NCBI GenBank assembly: GCA_027604665.1
Contig: JADGIZ010000357.1
Coordinates: 1-15,130 of the forward strand
DNA length: 15,130 nt
Direction: 5' to 3'
Source of the DNA: Polyrhizophydium stewartii
Lineage: Eukaryota > Chytridiomycota > Chytridiomycetes > Rhizophydiales
Of this stretch, positions 7,133 to 15,130 are shown piece by piece. Under the pieces are notes generated by a model. That model ran no database searches. It had not been told where the DNA came from and saw nothing but the letters and a program-made list of their open reading frames with translations. The stretch's first letter is position 1; each line of letters starts with the position of its first letter. A program made the translations under genes and the position numbers.

Positions 7133-9811
7133 ATGATCGCGGGCGGACTTGCGCGCGGCGTCTCGGCGGCCCGCAGTGCGGCGCGGCACCTGCCGCCACG
7201 CGGCCTCGGCGGCATGCGTGCGGCGACAGCACTCGCATCCAGTGCCTGCTGCAGCGCTCCGGCGCCGGCCCGCTGCTCGACGGCCGCTTCCGCTGCCCGC
7301 TCGCTGCTCGGCGTCACAGCACTCGCGAGCGCGAGATCCCGCGCCGGCGTCGTGGCTGCGGCGCAGTGCCGAGACTTTACGGCCACGGCCGCCACGCGGG
7401 CCGGCACGCCCGAGCTCGAGCGCATCCGCAACGTGCGTCGCCGCCCGGCCGCTGCGTCGCCCGCCTTTTTTTGCCTGGCTGACGCGCCGACTCGCCGAAT
7501 GTCGCCCGCCTCGTCTTGTGGCCGCCGCCCGCCGGCCCGGCCGCCCGCCCACAGCTCGCTATCATCGCGCACGTCGACCACGGCAAGACGTCGCTGGTCG
7601 ACCAGCTGCTGCGCCAGTCCGGCGCCGCCGAGGTGCAGCAGCACTCGCGCGTCATGGACTCGAACGTGCTCGAGAAGGAGCGCGGCATCACGATCCTCAG
7701 CAAGAGCACCGCCGTCTCGTACGCCGGCCACCGCATCAACATCGTCGACACGCCCGGCCACGCCGACTTTGGCGGCGAGGTCGAGCGCGTGCTCTCCATG
7801 GTCGACGGCGTGTGTCTCGTCATCTGCGCCACCGAGGGCCCCATGACCCAGACCAAGTTCGTGCTCTCCAAGGCCCTCCAGCGCGGCCTCAAGCCCATCG
7901 TCGTGCTCAACAAGGTCGACCGCCCGACCGCCCGCGTTGCGGCCGTCGAGGAGGAGATTCTCGAGCTCTTCATCAACCTCGATGCCTCAGAGGCGCAGCT
8001 CGAATACCCCATCGTCTACGCCTCTGCAAAGGAGGGCTGGGCCACCATGTCGCTCGACGAAAAGTCCGACTCGATCCTCCCGCTGCTCGACAAGATCGTT
8101 GCAGAGCTGCCGTCTCCCAAGGTCGACCGCACCGCACCGTTTTCGCTGCTCGTCACGGTGAGGCTCTTGGATGTTCTCCCATCTCGCTGCTTCCCAACAG
8201 CCCGGACCTGGCACATGCTGACCTCGGACTGCGCAGCAAATCGAGGACGATGCGTATGTCGGCAAGTGCTACCTCGGCAAGGTCCAGTCGGGCGTGATCC
8301 GCGTCGGCGACACGATCAAGAGCCTCGACACCGACGGTAAGCTCGTTGCCGAGGGCAAGTGCTCAAAGATCATCCAGCGCAGCGGTCTCGAGCAAGTCGC
8401 CATCGACGAGGCCGCCGCCGGCGACATTGTCTCGCTCGCGGGCCTCGAGAACACCCGTGTCAACCACACCATCTGCGCCGCAGGCGTCACAAAGGCCCTG
8501 CCTGTGAGCTCGCGCGGCTGGTTGTCGCGCAGACTGCATGCGTGCGGTGCTCACACGCCGCCCAGTTTGTGCCCGTCGATCCGCCCACGATTGCCATGAC
8601 CTTTTACGTCAACGACTCGCCCCTTGGCGGCAAAGAAGGTGAGGCTCGCTCTCGCCGCCCGCTGCACCGAGATGTGCGCCCCTCTGACCGTTCTTCTGAC
8701 CGCTTTCCGCGCGCGTGCACAGGCACACTCCTCACCTCGCAGGTCATCCGCGACCGCCTGCTCAAGGAATCAGAGACCAACGTGTCGCTGCAGATCACCG
8801 AAGTTGGCGAGGCGTTTGAAGTCAAGGGCCGCGGTGAGCTGCAGATCGGCATCTTGATCGAGACCATGCGCCGCGAAGGCTTTGAGCTTTCGGTCTCGCC
8901 GCCGCGCGTCGTCTACAAGGTCGAGGGCACCGGCCGCGACCGCGTCATCTACGAGCCGTACGAGGAGGTCACGCTCGACGTCAACGAGGAGTTCACGGGC
9001 GTCGTCATCGAGAAGATGAACCGCAACAAGGGCGAGATGAAGTCTTTTACTCCCACGGGCGATCGCGCGCGGCTCGTGTACAAGGTCCCCACGCGCGGCC
9101 TGCTTGGCTACCCGGCAGAGTTCAAGAACGACGTGGGTGTCGCTTGCTCTGGTTCAATGCCGCTGCTGCTTGATCTGACTCGCTGTTCTCTTGATCGTGC
9201 AGACTCGTGGCCAGGGCGTTCTCAACAGCATGTTTATCGGCTATGAGCCCTACAGCGGGCCTCTGGACAAGACCCGCAAGGGATCCATCATTTCGACGGC
9301 CAGGTGCGTGCTATCATGCTCGGTGCTGCTGGCGTAAACCCTCACTGACGATGCTCTGTCCCTCATGCAGCGGCGAGACGACGGCCTATGCGCTAGCGGG
9401 CATCGAGCCGCGCGGAAAGCTGTTTGTCACGCCGGGCGCCAAGGTGTACCCGGGCATGATTGTCGGAGAGCACAGCCGCGAGAACGACCTCGAGGTCAAC
9501 CCCGTCAAGGCGAAGCAGCTCACCAACTTCCGCGTCGCGGGCAAGGAGGAGGCCATCAAGCTGACGCCGGTCGAAAAGTTCAACCTCGAGCGCATGATCT
9601 CCTACATCCAGGGTGCGTGGCTCCAGCACGACCTCTGCGCGCATGTGCGCTGCGTGAATGGCGTGCGATGCTGATGCTGACTCGTTTGTGTGCAGAGGAC
9701 GAGGTCATCGAGATCACGCCAACGACGCTGCGCATCCGCAAGAAGGAGCTCGACTCCAACAAGCGCAAGAACATGAACCGCCGCGGCACCGACTTTGGCC
9801 TGCCTGTCTGA
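7133..9811 (+). CDS. typA: TypA/BipA-family translational GTPase with organellar presequence
   Basis: TypA/BipA proteins are ribosome-associated GTPases related to EF-G, acting in ribosome assembly and stress growth in bacteria and organelles. Exons are 7133-7432, 7555-8157, 8237-8503, 8566-8638, 8723-9132, 9203-9303, 9371-9612 and 9696-9811, giving 703 aa. All G motifs are intact: AHVDHGKT (105-112), RGITI (143-147), DTPGH (165-169), NKVD (219-222), SAK (257-259). TypA-specific blocks follow: domain II after [14 protein letters not shown] (406-415), [21 protein letters not shown], then the C-terminal block GETTAYAL...GMIVGEH from about 586. Bacterial TypA is near 600 aa; the excess is the N-terminal ~97 residues, rich in Arg, Ala and Ser with almost no acid. 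This resembles a mitochondrial presequence with a possible cleavage motif R-D-F at 80-82. The first intron joins RIRN to [10 protein letters not shown] exactly as in bacterial TypA. No sign of decay. Convergent with the MFS gene. Confidence 0.95.
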
Positions 9812-9969
9812 GCCAACCACCGCATTCCGACTCGCCACTATTTCTTGCGGCGGGCATCGTGCCCGTCAATCCACTCTTCCCCTCAACCACCGCCTTCCGC
9901 TGTCCAGTTTGCATTTCACAAACGCATAAACTCGTCACTTCCTGCAGCTCACGTCCGCAGATCTCTGCT
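9812..9969. other. convergent intergenic spacer, TypA and MFS 3' ends
   Basis: The 158-nt gap between two convergent stops is more AT-rich than the exons. It contains no AATAAA, and I see no gene or strong hairpin in it. Confidence 0.5.
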
Positions 9970-11358
9970 CTATTTAATGCCGCGGATGCGCACCGTCACG
10001 GCAACGCCCGCAAGAAAGTACGCCATACACATGCCGTACACGACCTGGTACCCAAAGCACTGCATCCCGCGCGCGTTGCCAAACTGCTGCGACGCATCGA
10101 GGATCCAGCCAGCAACCGGCGTGGCCACGATCTGCGGCAGCACGAGCGCCATGTGCCACAGCCCCATGTCGCGCGCGGCGTCGCTGGCGCTCGGCAGCAC
10201 GTCCATGAGCATGGCAAACTCGACGCTGAGGAACGGACCAAAGCCCGAGCCGAACAGGCCCGAGACGGCCAGCACCCAGCCAAACTGGCTCGTGGCCATG
10301 ACCAGAACGCATGCGGCGATCATCATCGCGGCTGCCGCGTACACGACGATCTTGCGGTGGTGGCTTGGGATCAGCATGGCCGCGAGCGGCGCGAGCAGCA
10401 GGTTCGGGATCAGCCCCACGGACACGGCGCGCGTCGGGGTCATGTCCGTCGCGACGCAGTCGGCGATCCAGTACTGCAGGAACTGCTGCATCGTGGCGAT
10501 GCCGAGCTGGAACAGCATGCGGCTCACAAACACGAGCCGGAAGTCGCGGTGGACCACGAGCGGCCGCACCATGGCGCTCAGGAACTCGCCCCACGCGAGC
10601 GGCGGCCGCGCATCGCTGGTCGCAAAGTGGTGCTGCGGCTCGCGCACAGCAACGAGCGTCGGGACCGTGAACACGAGGCTGATGGCGGCCATGATGGCGT
10701 AGACCTCGGTCTCGGTCAGCGACTGCACAAAGATGCCCGTGGCCGCGCCGGCGAGGTACCCGGCGAGATTCGCGGCGCCCAGCACGGCCGACATGCGTCC
10801 GTTCTGCTCTGGCGGCGTCACGTCCGCGATGAGGCCGTTGTACGGCACCGACGAGACCGCCGACGCGACGTTGATGGGGACATACACGAGCATGTAGACC
10901 CACAGCGGCTCGCTGCTCCACAGCAGGAACAGCCCAACGCTCGAGACGACGGTGCCGACGGCGATGAACGGCATGCGCCGCCCGAGCCGCGACGTGAAGC
11001 GGTCGTTGAGCGCGCCGGCCACCAGCGTCGAGACGCCAAACGCCACACCGGCGGCCAGCGACACCACGGCGAGCCCGCTGCCCTTGCTGTCGGCGCCGAC
11101 CATGCGCTCGACCTGCGCAGGCATCAGCACAATCATCTGCAGGAACCAGAACAGGTTGTACGCGAACCAGAAGCCAGACAGCTGCAGCATCTGCAGCAGA
11201 GACAGCGGCCGCCGCTTGTGGGTGCATCCGTCGCCGCACTCGCCGTCGCCGCTGTCGTCGATAATCATGTCCCGGCTGCCGCGCAGTCCCGCAAGCTCGC
11301 TGTCGTCGTCGCCGTCGACATCGCTGCCGCCGCGCTCGTTGAGCTCCTGCCTGCTCAT
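9970..11358 (-). CDS. major facilitator superfamily transporter, 12 TM, intronless
   Basis: An uninterrupted frame from ATG 11358 to TAG 9970 encodes 462 aa. The first 50 residues are hydrophilic and acidic (DVDGDDDSE near 13-21), a cytosolic tail. About twelve hydrophobic helices follow, the first around residues 57-79. The loop between TM2 and TM3 carries the MFS signature in the form GALNDRFTSRLGRRMPF (about 115-131). This resembles the MFS groups that include SLC45/sucrose-type and glycoside-cation symporters, so a sugar or similar solute is possible, but I cannot name the substrate. This is the only gene in the window with no intron in its conserved part. The frame stays open upstream to 11481 without an ATG. 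A CTGAC and AG acceptors near 11350-11370 leave room for an upstream exon, so the N-terminus is uncertain. Confidence 0.85.
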   Translation of the reverse strand: MSRQELNERGGSDVDGDDDSELAGLRGSRDMIIDDSGDGECGDGCTHKRRPLSLLQMLQLSGFWFAYNLFWFLQMIVLMPAQVERMVGADSKGSGLAVVSLAAGVAFGVSTLVAGALNDRFTSRLGRRMPFIAVGTVVSSVGLFLLWSSEPLWVYMLVYVPINVASAVSSVPYNGLIADVTPPEQNGRMSAVLGAANLAGYLAGAATGIFVQSLTETEVYAIMAAISLVFTVPTLVAVREPQHHFATSDARPPLAWGEFLSAMVRPLVVHRDFRLVFVSRMLFQLGIATMQQFLQYWIADCVATDMTPTRAVSVGLIPNLLLAPLAAMLIPSHHRKIVVYAAAAMMIAACVLVMATSQFGWVLAVSGLFGSGFGPFLSVEFAMLMDVLPSASDAARDMGLWHMALVLPQIVATPVAGWILDASQQFGNARGMQCFGYQVVYGMCMAYFLAGVAVTVRIRGIK

Positions 11359-11734
11359 CCCGCTGTCAGCGCCGTGGCGCGCGGCGTCTCCGGGGTCGTG
11401 GGCCTGGGGGAGCGATGCAAGGCCGGTGGAGTTGGCGAGCGCTGCAGGCGCAGGAGGAGGTCCGGGTCTCGGTCCGTCCACAGGCGCAGCGACGTTCGCG
11501 GCGGCGAGCAGCAGTCCGGGAAAGTCGCCGGGTCGCGCAATCTGCGATGAGAGGCGTCCGCAGGCACACGCGGCATGGCAGATGGGTCGCGGGGCGGGTG
11601 GCCTGGGCAGCCTGCGGGCACACTGCTGCAGCGAGTATCCGCCGGCTTATCCTCGGCCACGCTGTCGCCGCCGCTGCCTTGGCGAGAAGGCCGGTGTGGG
11701 GTCGCCCTGATGACGTGTCGCTGTTCCCAAGGGG

Positions 11735-11740
11735 CACGTG
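11735..11740. promoter_or_regulatory. E-box CACGTG in a near-palindrome
   Basis: CACGTG sits in GGGGCACGTGACCCC (11731-11745), palindromic except for one mismatched pair flanking the core. This is the classic form bound by basic helix-loop-helix factors. An inverted CCAAT (11751-11755) follows within 11 nt. It could serve either divergent gene. Confidence 0.4.
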
Positions 11741-11774
11741 ACCCCATCATATTGGTCATCTCACTCGACACACG

Positions 11775-11788
11775 CTTATCTCGTTATC
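11775..11788. promoter_or_regulatory. paired GATA-factor-type motifs upstream of glutamine synthetase
   Basis: CTTATCT (11775-11781, reverse AGATAAG) is followed after 2 nt by TTATC (11784-11788, reverse GATAA). A further GATAAG core occurs at 11646-11651 on the minus strand. In fungi, GATA factors of the AreA/NIT2 type bind HGATAR upstream of nitrogen-assimilation genes. Applying that here is inference, because the organism's regulators are unknown. Confidence 0.35.
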
Positions 11789-11838
11789 GTCGGCCGGTGT
11801 TCCCTCGCTGCAGGGCACAGTCGGGCCGGCGTTGGCAG

Positions 11839-11845
11839 TATAAAA
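11839..11845 (+). promoter_or_regulatory. TATA box of the glutamine synthetase gene
   Basis: TATAAAA is the only such match I see in this GC-rich window. Its last base is the A of an ATG at 11845, so that ATG cannot lie in a transcript started about 30 nt downstream of the box. A start near 11865-11875 would leave a leader of some 25 nt before the ATG at 11896. Confidence 0.55.
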
Positions 11846-11895
11846 TGCGCTCGATTCTCGAAGACGTTCCAGGCAGCTTCGTGCCTCCAGCTGTG

Positions 11896-14324
11896 ATGAA
11901 CGCCCGTGTTGCTGCCGCCTCCGCCGCCTTCTCGCGTCCGCCTCGCTCGGTCGAGTGGCCGCGCGCCTCGCCCGCCACTGCAGGAGACAACCACGTTCTG
12001 GTGTCCGAGATCTTCGGACAGAACGTTTTTACTCTCAAGACCCTCGAGAGCGTCCTGCCCAAGCCTGTGTTTGCCCACTTTGTCAACCAGGTCAAGGTGG
12101 GACAAGATCGCCGGCCTTCCTTGCTGCAGCGCGAGCGGGGGAGGTGCTGACACAAAGGCGTCCGCTCGTGCTGATCGTCGCCTGCTCAGGGCCTCGCTCC
12201 CATCGACAAGCCGACCGCCGACGCTGTCGCCCACGCTGCTCGCGTGTGGGCCATGGCCCGCGGCGCGACCCACTTCTCGCACTGGTTCCAGCCGCAGGTA
12301 ATCCCCATTCCTGCCGCGCACGCCAGCCGAGTCCCACATACCATCTGACCCGAGCCACATGCATCGCGTAGAACGGAACCACGGCCGAGAAGCACGACTC
12401 GTTCCTGACCCTCAAGACCTCGGTCAACAACGGCCTCGAGGAGGCCAGGGCGATCGATGCCCTTTCGGGTTCGCAGCTGCTGCAGTCCGAGCCCGACGCA
12501 TCGTCATTCCCAAGCGGTGGCGTGCGCTCGACCTTTGAGGCCCGCGGCTACACCATCTGGGACACGTCGAGCCCCATGTTTGTGCGCGCCGGCCCGCACG
12601 GCACGGCGACGCTGTTCATTCCGTCCGTGTACATTTCGTTCAACGGCGAGGCCCTCGACGAGAAAACCACGCTGCTGCGCTCGTGCGACGCGCTCTCTGT
12701 GGCGGCCGTGCGACTCCTGCGCATCATGGGCGACGCGGACGTTGCCCGCGTGCGCACCACCTTGGGCACCGAGCAGGAGTTCTTTCTCGTCGACCGCGGC
12801 ACGTACCGCCTCCGTCCGGATCTCAAGATCACGGGCCGCACGGTCATGGGCGCCGCGCCGCCCAAGCACCAGCAGCTCGAGGACCACTACTTTGGCAAGA
12901 TGCCGAGCCGCGTGATCGCGTGCATGAGCGAGTGCGAGCTCGAGCTCTACAAGCTCGGCGTCCCCATCAAGACGCGCCACAACGAGGTCGCTCCGAACCA
13001 GTTCGAGGTGGCCCCCATCTTCGAGGACGCATCGGTCGCCGTGGACCACAACTTGCTCCTGATGGCGACCCTGCACGAGGTTGCCCATCGCCACGGGCTC
13101 AAGGTTCTCTTTCACGAGAAGCCGTTCAAGGGAATCAACGGCTCGGGCAAGCACTGCAACTGGTCCATGGCTACAGACTCGGGCGACAACCTTCTCGACC
13201 CCACGGCCAACCCCGAGAAGAACCCGCGCTTCCTCCTCTTCTTGGTTGCGGTTCTCGACGCCGTCAACCGCCATGGCGCCTTGCTGCGCGCCACGATCGC
13301 ATCGGCGTCCAACGAGCACCGTCTTGGCGCACACGAGGCCCCGCCGGGCATCGTGTCCGTCTTCCTGGGCGACCATCTGGCCGAGGTGCTCGACGCCGTT
13401 GCCGAGGGCCGCCCCGTCAAGAGCCTCGTGGCACCGTCACACCAGGCAGTGCGGCTCGGCGGCACCGTGCTTGATCTCAAGGTCGCCTCGCTGCCCACCA
13501 TCGCGCGCGACCTGACCGACCGCAACCGCACGTCGCCGTTTGCCTTCACGGGCAACAAGTTTGAGTTCCGCGCCGTGGGATCGAGCCAGTCGCCGTCGTT
13601 CCCAACCGCCGTGCTCAACGCCGCCGTCGCCGAGTCGCTGACGGCCATCGCCGACACTCTCGAGGCTCGCAAGGGCGGCGCCGCGACCGCCTCGACCAGC
13701 GATGTCATGGACGTGGTGCAGGAGCTGATCAAGACCACCAAGCGCATCCGCTTCGAGGGCAACAACTACTCGCAGGAGTGGGCCGCCGAGGCTGCCCGCC
13801 GCGGCCTGCCCAACATCAAGTCGTCGCCAGTTGCGTTCAAGAAGCTGCTCGAGCCCGAGCACATGAACGTGCTTGTCAAGCAGGGCATCATGAGCGAGGC
13901 CGAGGTCAAGGCACGCTACCACATTCTCGTGGACAAGTACGTCAAGGACCAGATGATCGAGGCCAACACGGTCAAGGATATGGTCCGCACCCGCGTGCTG
14001 CCGGGCGTCTTTTCGTTCTCCAAGGGCCTGGCCGAGTCGGTTGCGGCCCACAAGACCGCGGGCATCGACGTCGACTCTCTTGCCGAGAAGCGCACGCTCG
14101 AGCGCGTGGCCGGCATGACGACCAAGCTCTTTGATGCCGCCGACGAGCTTGAGCGCGAGATTGCCGCCGTCGAGGCACTTGCCGACGAAGAGGCTGCTGC
14201 CGAGATGGCCGGCCGCGTGCTGACGGTCGCCATTGGCCATGTGCGCGAGGCTGCCGATGCCCTCGAGGCTGTCGTTGGCGACTCGCACTGGCCGTTCCCC
14301 AAGTACGCCGATCTTCTGTTCTGA
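11896..14324 (+). CDS. glnN: glutamine synthetase type III (GSIII)
   Basis: The enzyme joins glutamate and ammonia to glutamine with ATP; type III forms dodecamers of ~700-residue subunits. Exons are 11896-12096, 12190-12297 and 12372-14324 (TGA), giving 753 aa. GSIII-specific blocks are clear: FGQNVFTLKTLESVLP, WAMARGATHFSHWFQP, TAEKHDSF (108-115), SFPSGGVRSTFEARGYTIWD (148-167), GTEQEFF (Glu237, Glu239), RHNEVAPNQFEVAPIFEDA (Glu308), KGINGSGKHCNWSM (NGSGKH 359-364), ASNEHRLGAHEAPPG (Glu418, Arg420) and FTGNKFEFR. The usual GANEAPPAI reads GAHEAPPGI here. I start at ATG 11896, not the in-frame ATG 11845. The earlier one overlaps a TATA box, the 17 codons between have weak G/C third positions (9 of 17), and M-x-x-R-x-x-A resembles other GSIII starts. 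The second intron is the only one with a GTA donor (GTAATC) and ends in TAG. Confidence 0.93.
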
Positions 14325-14438
14325 GCGAGCCGCGATGCCGGGCCGTGCACACCCAAATGAAGATCGCCGCAGTTGCGCTCGTTTCTGATGTGTCTGAAGG
14401 CGTCTCCGATGATCGATGATTTCTTTCCTTGATCGGAA
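14325..14438. other. short spacer between glutamine synthetase and squalene synthase
   Basis: Only 114 nt separate a stop and a start on the same strand, so the upstream 3' end and the downstream promoter must share this space. It contains GATGATCGATGATT (14409-14422) and a T/C-rich stretch before the ATG. I see no TATA box and no AATAAA. Confidence 0.5.
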
Positions 14439-14878
14439 ATGGATGCAATCGTCGCGTCGCTCGGCCACCCGTCCGAGGTGGCCGCTCTGCTGAGGTTCAA
14501 GTTCTCGGGCTCGGGCAAGGTCATGTACAAAGCCAAGCGCAGCCTGCCGCCCAAGGACGACAGCGCCGCGTACACGCGCGCCATGTGCTACTACTACCTC
14601 AACAGGACCTCGCGCTCGTTCGCGCGGGTGATCCAGGAGCTCGACGACGAGCTGCGGGACCCCGTGTGCATCTTCTACCTGGTGCTGCGCGGCCTCGACA
14701 CGATCGAGGACGACATGACGCTGCCGGTCGACAAGAAGCTGCCGCTGCTGCGCTCGTTCCACGAGCTCACGACAAAGTCCGGCTGGACGTTTGACGAGAA
14801 CGGGCCCGACGAGGCCGATCGGGAGCTGCTGGTCAACTACGACGTTGTCATCGACCAGCTGCTGCGGCTGAAGCCCGG
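14439..14878 (+). CDS. squalene synthase, first exon only (3'-partial)
   Basis: Squalene synthase (farnesyl-diphosphate farnesyltransferase) condenses two farnesyl diphosphates to squalene, the first committed sterol step, at the ER membrane. The exon gives 146 codons plus 2 nt. It carries the family N-terminal block YYYLNRTSRSFARVIQEL (51-68) and the first aspartate-rich Mg-diphosphate motif DTIEDD (87-92), followed by KLPLLRSFH. It ends at a GTGAGT donor (14879); unspliced, the frame meets TGA at once, at residue 148. The second Asp-rich motif, the YxxVIxxI..MGxGM helix and the C-terminal membrane anchor must lie beyond the window. The start is the ATG after a pyrimidine-rich stretch, and the N-terminal length matches the family. 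Confidence 0.92.
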
Positions 14879-15130
14879 GTGAGTCGGGCCCTCGCGAGCA
14901 GCGGCACCGGCTGCGGGCTGCGCGGGCTGCATGGGAGACGGGCATCCCCGCCACGGCGCCCGGCCCCTGCGCCATGGCGGCGGCTGGTGCGGCCCCACGC
15001 TGCAGCCGGCCCAGCCAGGCGCCGTCGGCTGTGCGCCGCATGGTACTTTTTGTGACCGCCCGGTCGGCCGCCAGCGACGGCTGACGAAGCCGCTCCGTGT
15101 GCGTCCGCGGCTCCGCTCCGCCCCCCCCCC
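14879..15130 (+). other. first intron of squalene synthase, running off the window
   Basis: From GTGAGT (14879) to the end no stretch resembles the next squalene synthase block. A CTGAC at 15082-15086 is a plausible branch point, but no AG acceptor with the right downstream protein is visible. At 252 nt or more this would be the longest intron here. The window ends in ten C residues (15121-15130). Confidence 0.55.

Larger units (their letters stand above)
11359..11895. other. divergent promoter region between MFS transporter and glutamine synthetase genes
   Basis: This 537-nt gap holds several recognisable promoter-type words, listed separately: CACGTG, inverted CCAAT (11751-11755), three GATAA cores and a TATA box. 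A TGACGTG bZIP/CRE-type half-site lies at 11711-11717. No RNA gene or confident coding exon is visible. A minus-strand frame with ATG at 11576 ends in a TGA overlapping the MFS ATG; I do not support it as a gene. Confidence 0.5.

Noticed and set aside
6469..7761. 430-codon minus-strand frame across the divergent promoter and TypA 5' end
   Set aside because: It runs out of frame through the oxidoreductase first exon and antisense to the TypA GTPase domain. No motif.
9658..11550. Long open frame (630 codons) on the plus strand opposite the MFS transporter
   Set aside because: Its content is His/Arg/Gln-rich with no recognisable motif, and it covers TypA's last exon, the intergenic spacer and the antisense of a clear transporter. 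It is explained by strong G/C third-position bias.
11355..11576. Minus-strand frame with ATG 11576 whose TGA overlaps the MFS ATG
   Set aside because: The Arg/Pro-rich peptide has no motif and the 4-nt overlap looks accidental. It could be part of a 5' leader or an unplaced exon, but I cannot show a consistent splice into the MFS frame.
7133..14324. Bacterial contamination or recent horizontal transfer suggested by TypA, GSIII and YqjM-type families
   Set aside because: All three carry several introns with the local splice consensus and the same codon bias as neighbours. Ancient transfer is possible but not visible here.
33..14878. Frameshifted pseudogenes instead of introns
   Set aside because: Every break coincides with a GTG donor and an AG acceptor that restore conserved motifs exactly, often within a split codon (for example G|AC of the catalytic Asp). 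That is splicing, not decay.
13437..15041. 534-codon minus-strand frame opposite glutamine synthetase and squalene synthase
   Set aside because: It spans the antisense of two well-supported genes plus their spacer. Composition mirrors the sense codon bias and there is no domain signature.

Overview
The window is nuclear DNA from a GC-rich, intron-containing eukaryote. At least 20 complete spliceosomal introns of 62 to 209 nt can be placed where an intron restores an otherwise broken conserved protein. The splice signals are very uniform: donor GTGNG in 19 of 20 introns, acceptor usually CAG, and a CTGAC branch-point-like pentamer in 13 of 20. Gene density is high, with intergenic gaps of about 110 to 540 nt. 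The gene set (type III glutamine synthetase, organelle-directed TypA/BipA GTPase, YqjM-type ene-reductase, squalene synthase, pyrimidine 5'-nucleotidase) suits a free-living heterotrophic protist. An apusomonad such as Thecamonas is a guess from general genome style, not something the sequence proves.

Layout, left to right: (1) 33-2064 (+), 3' part of an unrecognised protein with a long Pro/His/Ala-rich region and a C-terminal degenerate EF-hand-like module. (2) 2344-3826 (+), cytosolic 5'-nucleotidase III, with a candidate extra 5' exon at 2158-2228. (3) 4022-5080 (-), HDHD3-like HAD hydrolase, convergent with the nucleotidase. (4) 5244-6632 (-), YqjM-class NADH:flavin oxidoreductase with several changed active-site residues. 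(5) 7133-9811 (+), TypA/BipA GTPase with an Arg/Ala-rich presequence, divergent from the oxidoreductase. (6) 9970-11358 (-), intronless major facilitator transporter, convergent with TypA. (7) 11896-14324 (+), type III glutamine synthetase behind a promoter region with an E-box, inverted CCAAT, GATA-type motifs and a TATA box. (8) 14439-14878 (+), first exon of squalene synthase, whose first intron runs off the window.

The genes do not form one pathway. They are neighbours in a compact genome: nucleotide salvage, a small phosphatase, flavin redox chemistry, organellar translation, transport, nitrogen assimilation and sterol synthesis. I see no rRNA, tRNA, CRISPR array, transposon or viral gene. 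Bacterial-type families (TypA, type III GS, YqjM-like OYE) all carry introns with the local splice consensus, so they are resident nuclear genes and not contamination. The points most worth a second look are the non-standard GTGNG/CTGAC splice code, a (TC)18 microsatellite placed as the polypyrimidine tract of an intron, the altered ene-reductase active site, the glutamine synthetase promoter, and the unrecognised first gene. I did not find a convincing new multi-gene system.
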